From Spirochaetaceae bacterium (lineage in GTDB: Bacteria > Spirochaetota > Spirochaetia > SZUA-6 > Fen-1364): a DNA stretch of 18,244 nucleotides. Location of the stretch: positions 1 through 18,244 of the forward strand of contig PLNO01000089.1 in assembly GCA_003141795.1 (NCBI GenBank). The letters are read 5' to 3'. This document shows, in pieces, positions 1 to 8,460 of this stretch. Every line of letters begins with the position of its first letter. The stretch's first letter is position 1. A program made the position numbers and the translations under genes. The notes beneath the pieces are model-generated. The model saw only the letters and a program-made list of their open reading frames with translations, ran no database searches and had not been told where the DNA came from.

Positions 1-1
1 C

Positions 2-1276
2 CTGTACATGCTGGGGGCGGCCGTCGTGCTGGTATCACTCGCACTCGGGACGGGACCCGTGGATACGGGTTGGACGTTCTACGTCCCGTACAGCCTGACG
101 AGCACCGTGAACGTGCCGCTTGCGGTCTTCGGCGTGTTCCTCCTGGGGATGTCCTCCATCCTCACGGGGGTGAACATCGTGACGACGACCCACATGATGC
201 GCGCGCCGGGCATGACGTTCTTCCGCATGCCGCTGTCGGTCTGGGGCCTGTACTCCACCGCGTGGGTGCAGGTGCTCGCCACCCCCGTGATCGGCATCAC
301 GCTGATTCTCATCATCCTGGAGCGGGTCTTCGGCATCGGGGTCTTCGACGCCTCCAAGGGCGGCGACCCCATCCTCTACCAGCACCTCTTCTGGATCTAT
401 TCGCACCCCGCCGTCTACATCATGATCCTTCCGTCGATGGGCATCATTTCCGACCTGTTCCCCGTGTTTTCAAGGAAAAACATCTTCGGCTACAAGACCA
501 TCGCCTTCTCCAGCCTCGCCATCGCGAGCGTGGGCTCCCTGGTATGGGGCCACCACATGTACGTGAGCGGTCAGAGCGACACGGCGAGCATTCTGTTCTC
601 TCTCCTCACGTTCCTCGTCGCGGTTCCCAGCGCCATCAAGGTCTTCAACTGGGTGGCCACGATGTACAAGGGCTCGGTCAAGGTCGACCCTCCGTTCCTC
701 TACGCGTTGGGCTTCATTGCGCTGTTTTCCATCGGCGGCCTCACGGGTCTCGTGCTCGGGGCGCTGTCCACCGACGTGCACACGCACGATACCTACTTCG
801 TCGTCGGACATTTCCACTACATCATCTTCGGAGGCATGGGATTCGGGCTCTTTGCCGCCCTTCACTACTGGTTTCCCAAGATGTTCGGGAAGACCTACGA
901 CTACAAGTTCGCCACCGTCTCCTTCTTCGTCCTGTTCGTCGGATTCAATCTCTTCTATATGACACTGCTCATCCTGGGGTGGGCGGGGATGCCGCGCCGC
1001 TACTACTCGTACCTGCCGAAGTATACGGACCTCCAGGTGATCGCAACGGTGGGATCGTGGATCATGGTGACGGGCCTCGCCATGATGTTCGGCAACCTCC
1101 TCTACGCGTTCTTCAGGGGCAAGAAGGCGGAGCAGAACCCCTGGGGCGGGGCCACCCTCGAATGGCAGATCCCCTCCCCTCCCCCGCACGAGAACTTCGA
1201 GGAAACCCCCGTGGTCACCCACGGACCGTACGTCTTCGACAAGCAACCTGAAGGTGAAAAGGAAAAGAAGGACTAG
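2..1276 (+). CDS. ctaD: cytochrome c oxidase subunit I, A2-type (5' end outside window)
   Basis: Catalytic subunit of the aa3-type heme-copper oxidase, an inner-membrane complex that reduces oxygen to water and pumps protons. The frame is open from base 2, so the start and the N-terminal helices (first heme a ligand, D-channel entrance) lie upstream; 424 codons are present against a family length above 500. Visible motifs are YSHPAVY at 398-418 (CuB histidine and the tyrosine that crosslinks to it), the CuB pair HH at 551-556, the K-channel lysine in SAIKVFNW, and GHFHY around 809-817 with the heme a3 and heme a ligands. The usual HPEVY glutamate is alanine and is preceded by Tyr-Ser, which defines the A2 subfamily. 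The stop is one base before subunit III, so the genes are cotranscribed. The C-terminal tail is short and charged, with no fused subunit III. Identification is secure. Confidence 0.97.
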   Translation: MYMLGAAVVLVSLALGTGPVDTGWTFYVPYSLTSTVNVPLAVFGVFLLGMSSILTGVNIVTTTHMMRAPGMTFFRMPLSVWGLYSTAWVQVLATPVIGITLILIILERVFGIGVFDASKGGDPILYQHLFWIYSHPAVYIMILPSMGIISDLFPVFSRKNIFGYKTIAFSSLAIASVGSLVWGHHMYVSGQSDTASILFSLLTFLVAVPSAIKVFNWVATMYKGSVKVDPPFLYALGFIALFSIGGLTGLVLGALSTDVHTHDTYFVVGHFHYIIFGGMGFGLFAALHYWFPKMFGKTYDYKFATVSFFVLFVGFNLFYMTLLILGWAGMPRRYYSYLPKYTDLQVIATVGSWIMVTGLAMMFGNLLYAFFRGKKAEQNPWGGATLEWQIPSPPPHENFEETPVVTHGPYVFDKQPEGEKEKKD

Positions 1277-1277
1277 C

Positions 1278-1877
1278 ATGGAAGCACGTGAAAACAGCGT
1301 CCACGCGCGCATCGGGATGTGGCTCTTCCTGCTCTCCGAGATCCTCATATTCGGGGGGCTCTTCCTGCTGTACGCGGTGTATCGGGCAAAACACCCCGGG
1401 GACTTCCATGCCGCGTCGTTGGAGCTCAGCAGGTTCGACGGAACGCTGAACACGGCGATCCTGCTCACCTCGAGCCTCACGGCGGTCCTCGCCATTTTCT
1501 CCCTGCAGGAGCTAAACAAGCCGAAGCGCGCCATCGCGTTCCTCGCGGCCACGATCGGTCTCGGAGGGGCGTTCCTCGTCGTGAAGGGCTTCGAGTGGGC
1601 GGCGAAGTTCGAGCACGGGCTGTACCCCCGGGCGGAACATCTCCTGCAGCTGCCGCCGGGGCAGATCCTCTACTTCGGCCTGTACTTCACCATGACGGGG
1701 CTGCACGCACTGCACGTCATCATCGGCATGGGGGTGCTCTCCGTGCTGCTCTCCTTCGTCGCCCGCGGGAAAGCGACGCAAGAGAGGTCGGCGGCCCTGG
1801 AGAACGGAGGGTTGTACTGGCACCTCGTTGATATCATCTGGATATTCCTTTTCCCCCTCTTCTATCTGATTTCCTAG
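1278..1877 (+). CDS. ctaE: cytochrome c oxidase subunit III, short form
   Basis: A 199-residue integral membrane protein of the COX3 family, which stabilises subunit I during turnover. The start chosen is the ATG at 1278, one base after the subunit I stop and behind the purine-rich AGAAGGA. An in-frame ATG at 1254 would add eight charged residues inside subunit I and is less likely. The N-terminal helix MWLFLLSEILIFGG and the GLHALHVIIG segment with conserved histidines are typical of the family. About five hydrophobic segments are visible, matching the short bacterial form that lacks the first two helices of the seven-helix version. It lies ten bases before subunit IV in the same operon. Confidence 0.95.
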   Translation: MEARENSVHARIGMWLFLLSEILIFGGLFLLYAVYRAKHPGDFHAASLELSRFDGTLNTAILLTSSLTAVLAIFSLQELNKPKRAIAFLAATIGLGGAFLVVKGFEWAAKFEHGLYPRAEHLLQLPPGQILYFGLYFTMTGLHALHVIIGMGVLSVLLSFVARGKATQERSAALENGGLYWHLVDIIWIFLFPLFYLIS

Positions 1878-1887
1878 GAGACAGACG

Positions 1888-2151
1888 ATGACATACGCGC
1901 GCTACGTCTACATCTGGCTGGCACTTCTCCTGCTCACCGCGATAACCGTCACCACCGCAGACCTCAACCTGGGGAGGGTCGCCATCATCGTGGTGCTTGC
2001 GATCGCGACGGTGAAGTCGGTCCTCGTGCTCCTGTACTTCATGCATCTGCGCTGGGAGAAGAGGCTGGTGCTCAAATTGCTCGTGCCCATCGCGATAGCG
2101 ACCCTGGCGATATTCATCGGGCTGACGTTCACGGACGTCATGAACCGGTAG
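1888..2151 (+). CDS. ctaF: cytochrome c oxidase subunit IV (prokaryotic COX4 type)
   Basis: An 87-residue protein with three hydrophobic helices, matching the small prokaryotic subunit IV of caa3-type oxidases. The segment VKSVLVLLYFMHLRWEKR is highly characteristic: a central lysine, the YFMHL signature, then a basic loop. It probably helps assembly or stability; no catalytic role is known for this family. TAGGAGACAG before the ATG overlaps the end of subunit III and serves as ribosome binding site. It lies between subunits III and II with short gaps of 10 and 12 bases. The family assignment is firm although the protein is small. Confidence 0.92.
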   Translation: MTYARYVYIWLALLLLTAITVTTADLNLGRVAIIVVLAIATVKSVLVLLYFMHLRWEKRLVLKLLVPIAIATLAIFIGLTFTDVMNR

Positions 2152-2163
2152 CGGAGGAAGGGA

Positions 2164-2802
2164 ATGTTTCCATCAACGACCGTCGCCGTGAACGGCACCT
2201 TCCTCTACATCATGGCATTCTGCGTGGTGCTCCTCCTCCTCATCCTCTTCTTCACGATCTTCTTCGCCGTGCGCTATCGGCGCAGCAGGAACCCGGTCGT
2301 GAAGGACATCGGGGGCAACTGGAAACTGGAGCTGGTGTGGATCGCCGCAGCCACGGTGCTCGTGATGACCATGTTCGTTTCCGGCCTCAACGGGTTCCGC
2401 TTCCTGCGCAAGGTCCCCGAGGGGGCGCTGAACGTCGACGTGAGCGCGGCGCAATGGTCGTGGGAGTTCGACTACGCCAACGGCAAGAAGAGTGAAAACC
2501 TCGTCGTTCCGCAGGGCAGGGACATCGGGCTTACGATGCGTACTGTCGACGTGATCCACGGCTTCTTCATCCCGGTCTACAGGATCAAGCAGGACATCGT
2601 CCCCGGCATGACCAACCACCTCTGGTTCAAGGCCAAGGACCTGGGGACGTTCGACATCCTCTGCTCGCAGTACTGCGGGGAGGAGCATTCGAAGATGCTC
2701 GCCTCGGTATTCGTCATTCCGCCGGACGTCTACGAGAAGTGGTACGCGGGAGAGAAGGTGTCGATTCCGGGGCTCGAGGAGGACACGAGCTCCGCTCCGT
2801 AG
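2164..2802 (+). CDS. ctaC: cytochrome c oxidase subunit II (CuA subunit)
   Basis: A 212-residue protein with two N-terminal membrane helices (about residues 11-36 and 55-78) followed by the periplasmic cupredoxin domain that accepts electrons from cytochrome c. All CuA ligands are visible: H132 in DVIHGFF, then C167, C171, H175 and M178 in CSQYCGEEHSKM, with E173 between. The aromatic electron-entry patch is present as AQWSWEFDY. There is no CxxCH, so this subunit lacks the fused cytochrome c domain of classical caa3 enzymes and must use a separate electron donor. CGGAGGAAGGG gives a strong ribosome binding site. It is the last gene of the operon, whereas subunit II is more often first. The gene after it points the other way. 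Confidence 0.96.
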   Translation: MFPSTTVAVNGTFLYIMAFCVVLLLLILFFTIFFAVRYRRSRNPVVKDIGGNWKLELVWIAAATVLVMTMFVSGLNGFRFLRKVPEGALNVDVSAAQWSWEFDYANGKKSENLVVPQGRDIGLTMRTVDVIHGFFIPVYRIKQDIVPGMTNHLWFKAKDLGTFDILCSQYCGEEHSKMLASVFVIPPDVYEKWYAGEKVSIPGLEEDTSSAP

Positions 2803-2826
2803 CAGACTCGAAGCGGGGCGGGGCTC
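2787..2826 (+). terminator. possible hairpin at the convergent gene junction
   Basis: The 12-base arm 2787-2798 pairs with 2815-2826 across a 16-base loop, with two G-U wobbles when read on the plus strand. It covers the subunit II stop codon and reaches the last codon of the opposing transglycosylase gene. No T-run follows on either side, so it is not a textbook intrinsic terminator. The position between convergent genes is what makes a termination role plausible. Confidence 0.25.
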
Positions 2827-5029
2827 AGCGCAAGGACCGCGGGCCGCTGCGATCGCGCCCGGACTCCACCGTCTTCAGGTCCAGCGTGAAGAACGAGAGC
2901 GCGGCCTCCCGGGGATCGACGTCATGGTAGAGGAAAGAGTACATGACGGAAGACACGAGGATCTTGCGCACGTAGTCGCGCGTTTCGGCGAAGGGAACCG
3001 TCTCCAGGAACATGTCCGACGGGAGGCCGCGCGAGGCGCGCTCCCACTGCCGCACGCGGGTGAGGCCCGCGTTGTAGGCGAGGAGCGCCTTCGTCATGCT
3101 GTCAACGTCGGTGGTGAGGTCCTTGAAGTGGCGGATCCCGATCGTGAGGTTGGTGGTGGGGTCCCGCAGGTCTGGATTGACGATCCCCATCCCCCGGGCG
3201 ACGGAGGAGGCGGTGGACGGCATGAGCTGTGAGAGCCCGACCGCACCGGCACTGGAGACGACGTCCGCGTCGAAGTAGCTCTCCTCCCTGATCATGCCAA
3301 AGACGACGTGGTCGGGAAGCCCCGTTCCCGCGGACAGCGGGTCGATGAGCGCCGCATACGCGCGGGGATAGTAGATCTCGAGCTCCGCAAGGGTCAGCCT
3401 GCGGTGACGCGAGGTGACGCCAACGAGGTACATCGAGCTGCGATAGTCGCCGGCCTGCGCGAACCTGCGCGCCGCCTCCATGAGCTCGAGGTCGGAGAGC
3501 GTTTCGCGCGTGGCCCACACGCGCGCATAGGCCTTGTCGTTCAGCCCGAAGGACAGGAAGCCCATGGCCACGGGATCAAGGGTCGCCGGGGTGTCGGGTG
3601 CGGCGACAGGCGCCGCGGGGACCGCACGCTCGGGAAGATCGCCCAGCATGCTCGACGACATGATCCCGTAGTAGCCCCAGGGGCTGCGACGCTCCGCATC
3701 GAGGAAGAGCTCGGCGGCAGTCACGGGTGGCGCGCCGGGCAGCCGAGCGATCGCTCCGGCCTGCCATGCCCTGGCCAGGACGTAGGAGAGCTGAGCGCGC
3801 ACCTCGTCGGGGCCGCTCGCATCGAGTTTGGACCACAGCCTCTCGAGCGTGGTCCACTTGCGCGCCGTGACCAGTTCTGCGATGCGCTTCTGCAGTATGT
3901 CGATGAAATACGTCGGGTCGCTCCACGAGGCGGCCTCGGCCCCGACGGCCTCGGCGATATCGGGTGTATTCATCGCGAACAGGGCGTCGATGATGTACCA
4001 GTGCGCGCGATCACGCTGCGCGGGTGAGGCTGCGTCGCTTGCCACGAGCCGAAGCGGCGGCAAGGATCGCGCGAATTCCCGGGCCCGGCGATACAGACGT
4101 CCCGCCTGCTCCAGCGCGTCGCTCCTGGCCTGGCCCGTGAGACGGGAGGCGAGGGATTCCATGTATTTCGCGCCGGGGAGGTACGCGGTGTCGTAGAGGA
4201 ACGCGTTTCCAAGATCTACGACGAGGGTGCCGTCGGCAACGAGCGCGGGCGGAGCGGCGGAGAGGAACGATTCCAGCTGGACGATGCCTTTCGACCACTC
4301 ACCCTGGGTGAGCGCATACGTGCCCGAGAGCAGGGTCTGCTCAGGCTCGGAGAATAACTGCAGGTAGGAAGGCTCCGCCGCGATGAAGGTGTAGGCACGC
4401 GAGTGCAGCGCCGACACCTTCTCCCTGAGGAAGAGCTGAAGGATCAGGTCGTGCAGCGGCTCCCGCTGCAGACGGAGCGAGCTCACCCCGCGGAAGAGGA
4501 GCACCTCAGAGTCGGGATCCGTGAGACGATCCGCCTCCAGGAGCGCGGCTGCATCGTCCTTGTTCCAGTACAGAGCTTCGACGAGCACCCTGCGCGCCCG
4601 CTGTTCCCTGCCCGGCGCCCCTCCGGGGACGGCGAGCCGCCGCGCGATCTCCATTGCCCTGTCGTAGGATTTCATCCTGACCAGCTGCTGGGCAAGCTGG
4701 ACGCCTGCCTCGTCCTTCCACGGCTCGGGGCTCTTGTCCCACGCAAGCTCGAGCATCGAAAGCGACTGCTCCGGCCTGCCCATGCCGTCGAAAACGAAGG
4801 AGAGGTAGTACGGAGCCTCGGGTGAAATCCTCAGGGCATCGTCAGGGCTCTGCGAGGAGAAATCGACGCTGGCAAGTGAGCTGTAACGCGCCTTGGCGAG
4901 ATCCGACTTCAGCGTCTCCGCGTCGATTCCCCAGACCTCGCGCGGGCCGCATCCCGCAGTGAAGAGGGGAAAAGCGAGGAGCGCGAGGAGGAGCTCAATT
5001 CTCAGGAATGACGATCCGCGTATCGGCAA
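2825..5029 (-). CDS. lipoprotein soluble lytic murein transglycosylase (SLT domain)
   Basis: A 734-residue protein predicted to cleave the MurNAc-GlcNAc bond of peptidoglycan with formation of 1,6-anhydro-MurNAc in the periplasm. Residues 1-27 form a signal peptide ending in FTAGC, a relaxed lipobox with C27 as lipidation site. Residues about 30-560 are alpha-helical and repeat-like, as in the superhelical body of Slt70. The C-terminal SLT domain (about 570-690) contains IREES with catalytic E583, then GAVGLSQLMP and the AYNAG signature. The only start that includes the full signal peptide is a TTG at 5029, giving a 35-base overlap with the upstream LysM gene; the ribosome binding site there is weak, so the exact start is uncertain. 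Length and layout match Slt rather than the shorter MltE or MltC types. It is the second gene of a two-gene envelope operon. Confidence 0.93.
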   Translation of the reverse strand: MPIRGSSFLRIELLLALLAFPLFTAGCGPREVWGIDAETLKSDLAKARYSSLASVDFSSQSPDDALRISPEAPYYLSFVFDGMGRPEQSLSMLELAWDKSPEPWKDEAGVQLAQQLVRMKSYDRAMEIARRLAVPGGAPGREQRARRVLVEALYWNKDDAAALLEADRLTDPDSEVLLFRGVSSLRLQREPLHDLILQLFLREKVSALHSRAYTFIAAEPSYLQLFSEPEQTLLSGTYALTQGEWSKGIVQLESFLSAAPPALVADGTLVVDLGNAFLYDTAYLPGAKYMESLASRLTGQARSDALEQAGRLYRRAREFARSLPPLRLVASDAASPAQRDRAHWYIIDALFAMNTPDIAEAVGAEAASWSDPTYFIDILQKRIAELVTARKWTTLERLWSKLDASGPDEVRAQLSYVLARAWQAGAIARLPGAPPVTAAELFLDAERRSPWGYYGIMSSSMLGDLPERAVPAAPVAAPDTPATLDPVAMGFLSFGLNDKAYARVWATRETLSDLELMEAARRFAQAGDYRSSMYLVGVTSRHRRLTLAELEIYYPRAYAALIDPLSAGTGLPDHVVFGMIREESYFDADVVSSAGAVGLSQLMPSTASSVARGMGIVNPDLRDPTTNLTIGIRHFKDLTTDVDSMTKALLAYNAGLTRVRQWERASRGLPSDMFLETVPFAETRDYVRKILVSSVMYSFLYHDVDPREAALSFFTLDLKTVESGRDRSGPRSLR

Positions 5030-5855
5030 AAATCAGGTCCGGGTTCTTGATGGAATTGGCCTTGGCGAGCTTGGGATACAGCCATGGATTGCGGTAGTAC
5101 GTGGAGGAGATATCCCAGAGGGTGTCACCCTGCTTGATGCGATACGTCACCTCTGCCGGGGTGCTCGGGGCCTGCGAGGGTGCCGCAGGTTGGGCAGGCG
5201 CGACCGGTGTTGCAGCGGGTGCGGGCTGCTGCACGGGCTGCGTGACTGCCGGCGGAGCGCTGGAGGTGAGCGGCGGGATCCTCGGCCCCTGGATGCTCTT
5301 GTAGACGAAGAAGGCAATGGCGCCGACCAACGCGACGCCGAGGACCACGAAGAGGATGAGGAGGAGCATGTTCGGACCGCTCCTGTGAATGCGCTCCGAA
5401 CGGCGGTCCACATCCGACACCGGATAGGTCTCTCCGGTGAGCGGGGCCTCCGCAAAATCCACGCCCTCCGATTCATCGTCACCCATGCTGAAATCGGGCT
5501 CCTGATAGGTGTCCGACGTAGCAAGCGTGGTGAGGCTCGTCGTGAACTTCTGCGATTCCCCGGTGCGAACGTCGTTCGCTTCCGCGGAGAGCTGCCCTTC
5601 CTCGTCGATGCCGATGAAGAGCTCGATCTCGGGCTCGCCCTGGCGGGCCGCGGGGATGTTTTCGATGATGAGGCTGCCGATATAGCGTGCGTCGGTGAGG
5701 CCCGAGCCGTTGCCGCGGTATAGATCGATCTGTACCTTGGCCTGGTTGTCCTTCACCGTGGTCAGGATGAGCCTTTTCCTTCCCCTGTAGCCGTGCTCCA
5801 GGATCGGGTAGTAAGAACCGTCCGCGACCTTAATGCCGATCGTCGAATCGCTCAA
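4995..5855 (-). CDS. DnaK-like substrate-binding domain / transmembrane / LysM fusion protein
   Basis: A 286-residue protein with unusual domain order. Residues about 4-105 resemble the beta-sandwich substrate-binding domain of Hsp70/DnaK: TIGIKVADG, LTTVKDNQAKVQI, YIGSLIIENIP, GEPEIEL, IDEEGQLSAEAND and TGESQ follow DnaK's pattern. No ATPase domain precedes it. Residues 106-150 are an acidic linker, 151-158 a basic stretch (RRSERIHR), 163-185 a membrane helix, 190-235 a Pro/Ala-rich spacer, and 236-285 a LysM domain (YRIKQGDTLWDIS to IVIPEN). Charge placement suggests an N-terminus in the cytoplasm and LysM bound to periplasmic peptidoglycan. The start is TTG at 5855, supported by TGAGGGGGAG eight bases upstream and a strong promoter. 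It overlaps the transglycosylase gene, suggesting joint work in cell-wall growth. The fold assignment is from pattern recognition; the function is unknown. Confidence 0.85.
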   Translation of the reverse strand: MSDSTIGIKVADGSYYPILEHGYRGRKRLILTTVKDNQAKVQIDLYRGNGSGLTDARYIGSLIIENIPAARQGEPEIELFIGIDEEGQLSAEANDVRTGESQKFTTSLTTLATSDTYQEPDFSMGDDESEGVDFAEAPLTGETYPVSDVDRRSERIHRSGPNMLLLILFVVLGVALVGAIAFFVYKSIQGPRIPPLTSSAPPAVTQPVQQPAPAATPVAPAQPAAPSQAPSTPAEVTYRIKQGDTLWDISSTYYRNPWLYPKLAKANSIKNPDLIFADTRIVIPEN

Positions 5856-5879
5856 TGCGAAGGCTCCCCCTCAGGAAAA

Positions 5880-5908
5880 AGCCTATCCCGGCCTCTCCGG
5901 TTTGTCAA
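5880..5908 (-). promoter_or_regulatory. sigma70-type promoter of the LysM-transglycosylase operon
   Basis: On the minus strand a perfect -35 TTGACA (5908-5903) is followed by exactly 17 bases and then TAGGCT (5885-5880), which keeps the key first, second and last bases of the -10. The expected start of transcription is near 5873, giving a leader of about 18 bases that contains the TGAGGGGGAG ribosome binding site of the TTG-started gene. It lies in the 73-base gap after rsmG, so these two genes can be transcribed independently of the mnmE-mnmG-rsmG operon. Confidence 0.7.
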
Positions 5909-5928
5909 TAACGGACTGTAACGCGCCG

Positions 5929-6591
5929 TCACGGACCGTTCGTGATCACCGCAAGGCACCGCTCCTCGTCGAGAAAAGGCGTAACCAGGTCCACTATTTC
6001 AGCCCTGAGCGCGGTTCCGGGCAAGCGTCGAACATCCTCGATCTCGGCTTCCGCGCGCTCTTTCCTTCCTTTATATGCTGCAATGGCGCCCCAATGAACA
6101 CCCGCCTTGCCGATATCGGAGAGAAACCGCGACAGGGGCGCCACGGCCCGAAAGGTCACGACGTCGAAATCGCCCTCGATCGCTGAAAGATCGCTCGCAA
6201 TCACCTTTACGTGCGGCAATCCCAGAAGCACGCAGCAGGTCTTCAGGAATGACGCCCTGCGCGTCATGCGCTCCAGCAGGGTAAACGAGAGGTCCGGCAG
6301 GGCGGCGGCAAGGGGGATGCCGGGAAGGCCCGCGCCCGATCCCACGTCGAGCACAGCTCCCGTCCCCGAGGAAGCGAGATCCCTGACCACGCGCCATGCG
6401 GAAAGCGAGTCCAACACGTGCTTGACGACGAGCTCGGCGCGGTCCTCGTATTTCACCAGGCCGAAGCGCGGGTTCCAGCGCTCGAGCTCCGTCATGTACG
6501 CCTCCAGACGGGAGCGGCAGGCGTCGGCGTTCGGGACGCCGAGTGCATCAAGGCCTTCCCGCAACAGCGCGGACGGGTCCCGTGCCGGCAT
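5929..6591 (-). CDS. rsmG: 16S rRNA (guanine527-N7)-methyltransferase
   Basis: A 220-residue SAM-dependent methyltransferase that modifies G527 of 16S rRNA (formerly GidB). The SAM-binding loop is VLDVGSGAGLPGIPLA, followed by LLERMTRRASFLK and the acidic DL of strand 4, then FRAVAPLSRFL, all in the family's order. The upstream KHVLDSLS segment is also typical. The start is the ATG at 6591, whose A is the last base of the mnmG stop (TGATG). The frame is open further upstream, but that part only runs through mnmG and is not used. Length is normal. It is the last gene of the TauE-DUF1634-mnmE-mnmG-rsmG operon. The order mnmE-mnmG-rsmG is widely conserved in bacteria. Confidence 0.96.
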   Translation of the reverse strand: MPARDPSALLREGLDALGVPNADACRSRLEAYMTELERWNPRFGLVKYEDRAELVVKHVLDSLSAWRVVRDLASSGTGAVLDVGSGAGLPGIPLAAALPDLSFTLLERMTRRASFLKTCCVLLGLPHVKVIASDLSAIEGDFDVVTFRAVAPLSRFLSDIGKAGVHWGAIAAYKGRKERAEAEIEDVRRLPGTALRAEIVDLVTPFLDEERCLAVITNGP

Positions 6592-8459
6592 CAGTGCGCG
6601 TCCTTCTTCAGATGGATCATGAGGAGGGCGACGTCGGGGGGACGCACCCCGGGGATGCGCGAGGCCTGGCCGACCGAGCCCGGCCGGATGGCCTGCAACT
6701 TTTCCCGCGCTTCCGAGGAGATTCCGGCGAGCGAGTGCCAGTCGAAATCGGCGGGGATCCTCCGCTCCTCCATGCCACGGAACCTGCCCATCTGCTCTTC
6801 CTGCCTGCGGATGTACCCGTCGTACTTGACCGCGCTCTCCGCGAGGGAGAGCCACTCGGCCGCGGCGGCACCGAGGAGAGGGTCCCGTCGGGCAAGCTCT
6901 GCAATCGTGATCCGCGGGTCCTTCAGCGCCTGCTCGAAGCTCCGACCCCGATGCGTCTCGAGCTGAGCCATGGCATCGACATCCGCCGCGGCGACTTTAC
7001 GGGTACGCAGGAGCTCGCGAACCTCCTCGAGACCCCGCACCTTGCGGTCCAGGCGCTCCAGCGCTTCGGGGCCCTGCAGGCCGATGCGGCCGGCGGCCGG
7101 GGTGAGTCGGATATCCGCCGTGTCGTGCCGCAGGGAGAGCCTGTACTCGGCGCGTGAGGTGAAGAGGCGATAGGGCTCCTCGGTGCCCAGCGTAACGAGG
7201 TCATCGATCATGACGCCGATGTAGGCTTCCGCGCGCGTCAGCACGAGCGGTTCCCGCGACTGGAGGTAGAGTGCGGCGTTGATGCCGGCCATCACACCCT
7301 GGGCACCGGCCTCCTCGTAGCCGGAGGTCCCGTTGGTCTGCCCGGCGACGAACAGGCCGGCGATGCTCTTCGTCATGAGGCTGGGGAAGAGCTGCGTCGG
7401 CTGCAGGTAATCGTACTCCACCGCGTAGCCGGGCCGCACGATCTGGAGGTGCTCCAGGCCGGGGAGCGTGCGGAGGAACGCGTCCTGCACGTCCTCGGGC
7501 AGGGAGGAGGAGACGCCGTTGAGGTAGACCTCGTCGGTGCCCAGGCCCTCGGGCTCGACGAAGACCTGGTGGCGCTCGCGGTCTGGGAAACGCACGACTT
7601 TGTCCTCGATGGACGGGCAGTAGCGGGGGCCACGGCCCACGATCTTGCCTCCGTACAGCGGCGAGCGGTGGATGTTCTCCCTGATGATGCGGTGCGTTTC
7701 CGCGTTGGTGTAGGTGATCCAGCAGGGGACGGAGGGACGATCGACCCGGTCCGCCGCGAAGGAGAAGGGCAGAGCGTGCGGGTCGGGGAGCTGCAGCTCC
7801 ATGCGGCCTTTGTCCAGGGACGCGCCCAGTCCCCGCGCGGGAGTGCCCGTCTTCATACGGCCGACGGTGAAGCCCCTCTGCCGCAGGCTCGTCCCCAGGC
7901 CGACGGCCGCGGGCTCACCGAGCCTGCCGCCGGAGGCGCTCCAGTCGCCGATGAAGAGCTTTCCCTCCATAAAGGTGCCTGTCGTAAGAACGACGACCCC
8001 GGCGGTGATGCGCCGCCCGCGCTCCGTTACGACTCCCCCCACCCGGGCACCCGATGAATCCACGATGAGGTCGGTCACCGTATCCTGGAAGAGCGACAGG
8101 CTGGGCTGCGACTCCAGCGTCCGCTTGGCCAGGGCGGCATAGGCCTGCTTGTCGGCCTGCGCACGGGGCGCCTGCACGGCGGGGCCGCGGCTGGCGTTCA
8201 GCATCCGGAACTGGATCATCGTTGAGTCGATGAGCTTCGCCATCTGGCCGCCCAGCGCGTCGATCTCCCGCACGAGGTTGCCCTTTGCGATCCCCCCGAT
8301 GGCGGGATTGCACGACATGCGGCCTATGGTGTCGAGACTCTGCGTGACGAGGAGCGTCGAACAGCCCAGGCGGGCGAGTGCGAGCGCCGCCTCGATGCCG
8401 GCGTGCCCGGCACCGATCACGATGGCATCGACGTCGAAGTCGGAAGGGGAATGGCTCAT
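6591..8459 (-). CDS. mnmG: tRNA uridine-5-carboxymethylaminomethyl modification enzyme MnmG
   Basis: A 622-residue FAD-dependent enzyme that with MnmE installs the (carboxymethyl)aminomethyl group on U34 of certain tRNAs (formerly GidA). The N-terminal dinucleotide fold has GAGHAG at residues 16-21. Downstream are SCNPAIGGIAKG, GTFMEGKLFIG, the cysteine motif RYCPSIEDK, and QTNGTSGYEEAGAQG near the second FAD-binding part. The C-terminal helical region, which contacts tRNA and MnmE, is present and the length is standard. The ATG at 8459 follows the mnmE stop by one base (TGACATG) and its own stop overlaps the rsmG start. Translational coupling would keep MnmE and MnmG, which form a complex, in balance. 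Confidence 0.97.
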   Translation of the reverse strand: MSHSPSDFDVDAIVIGAGHAGIEAALALARLGCSTLLVTQSLDTIGRMSCNPAIGGIAKGNLVREIDALGGQMAKLIDSTMIQFRMLNASRGPAVQAPRAQADKQAYAALAKRTLESQPSLSLFQDTVTDLIVDSSGARVGGVVTERGRRITAGVVVLTTGTFMEGKLFIGDWSASGGRLGEPAAVGLGTSLRQRGFTVGRMKTGTPARGLGASLDKGRMELQLPDPHALPFSFAADRVDRPSVPCWITYTNAETHRIIRENIHRSPLYGGKIVGRGPRYCPSIEDKVVRFPDRERHQVFVEPEGLGTDEVYLNGVSSSLPEDVQDAFLRTLPGLEHLQIVRPGYAVEYDYLQPTQLFPSLMTKSIAGLFVAGQTNGTSGYEEAGAQGVMAGINAALYLQSREPLVLTRAEAYIGVMIDDLVTLGTEEPYRLFTSRAEYRLSLRHDTADIRLTPAAGRIGLQGPEALERLDRKVRGLEEVRELLRTRKVAAADVDAMAQLETHRGRSFEQALKDPRITIAELARRDPLLGAAAAEWLSLAESAVKYDGYIRRQEEQMGRFRGMEERRIPADFDWHSLAGISSEAREKLQAIRPGSVGQASRIPGVRPPDVALLMIHLKKDAH

Positions 8460-8460
8460 G

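Noticed and set aside
470..1552. Long minus-strand open frame across subunits I and III
   Set aside because: It is antisense to two clear oxidase genes, and its product is charged and repetitive as expected of a shadow frame in GC-rich sequence.
2164..2802. Fused cytochrome c domain in subunit II (caa3 form)
   Set aside because: No CxxCH motif is present and the protein ends soon after the CuA site.
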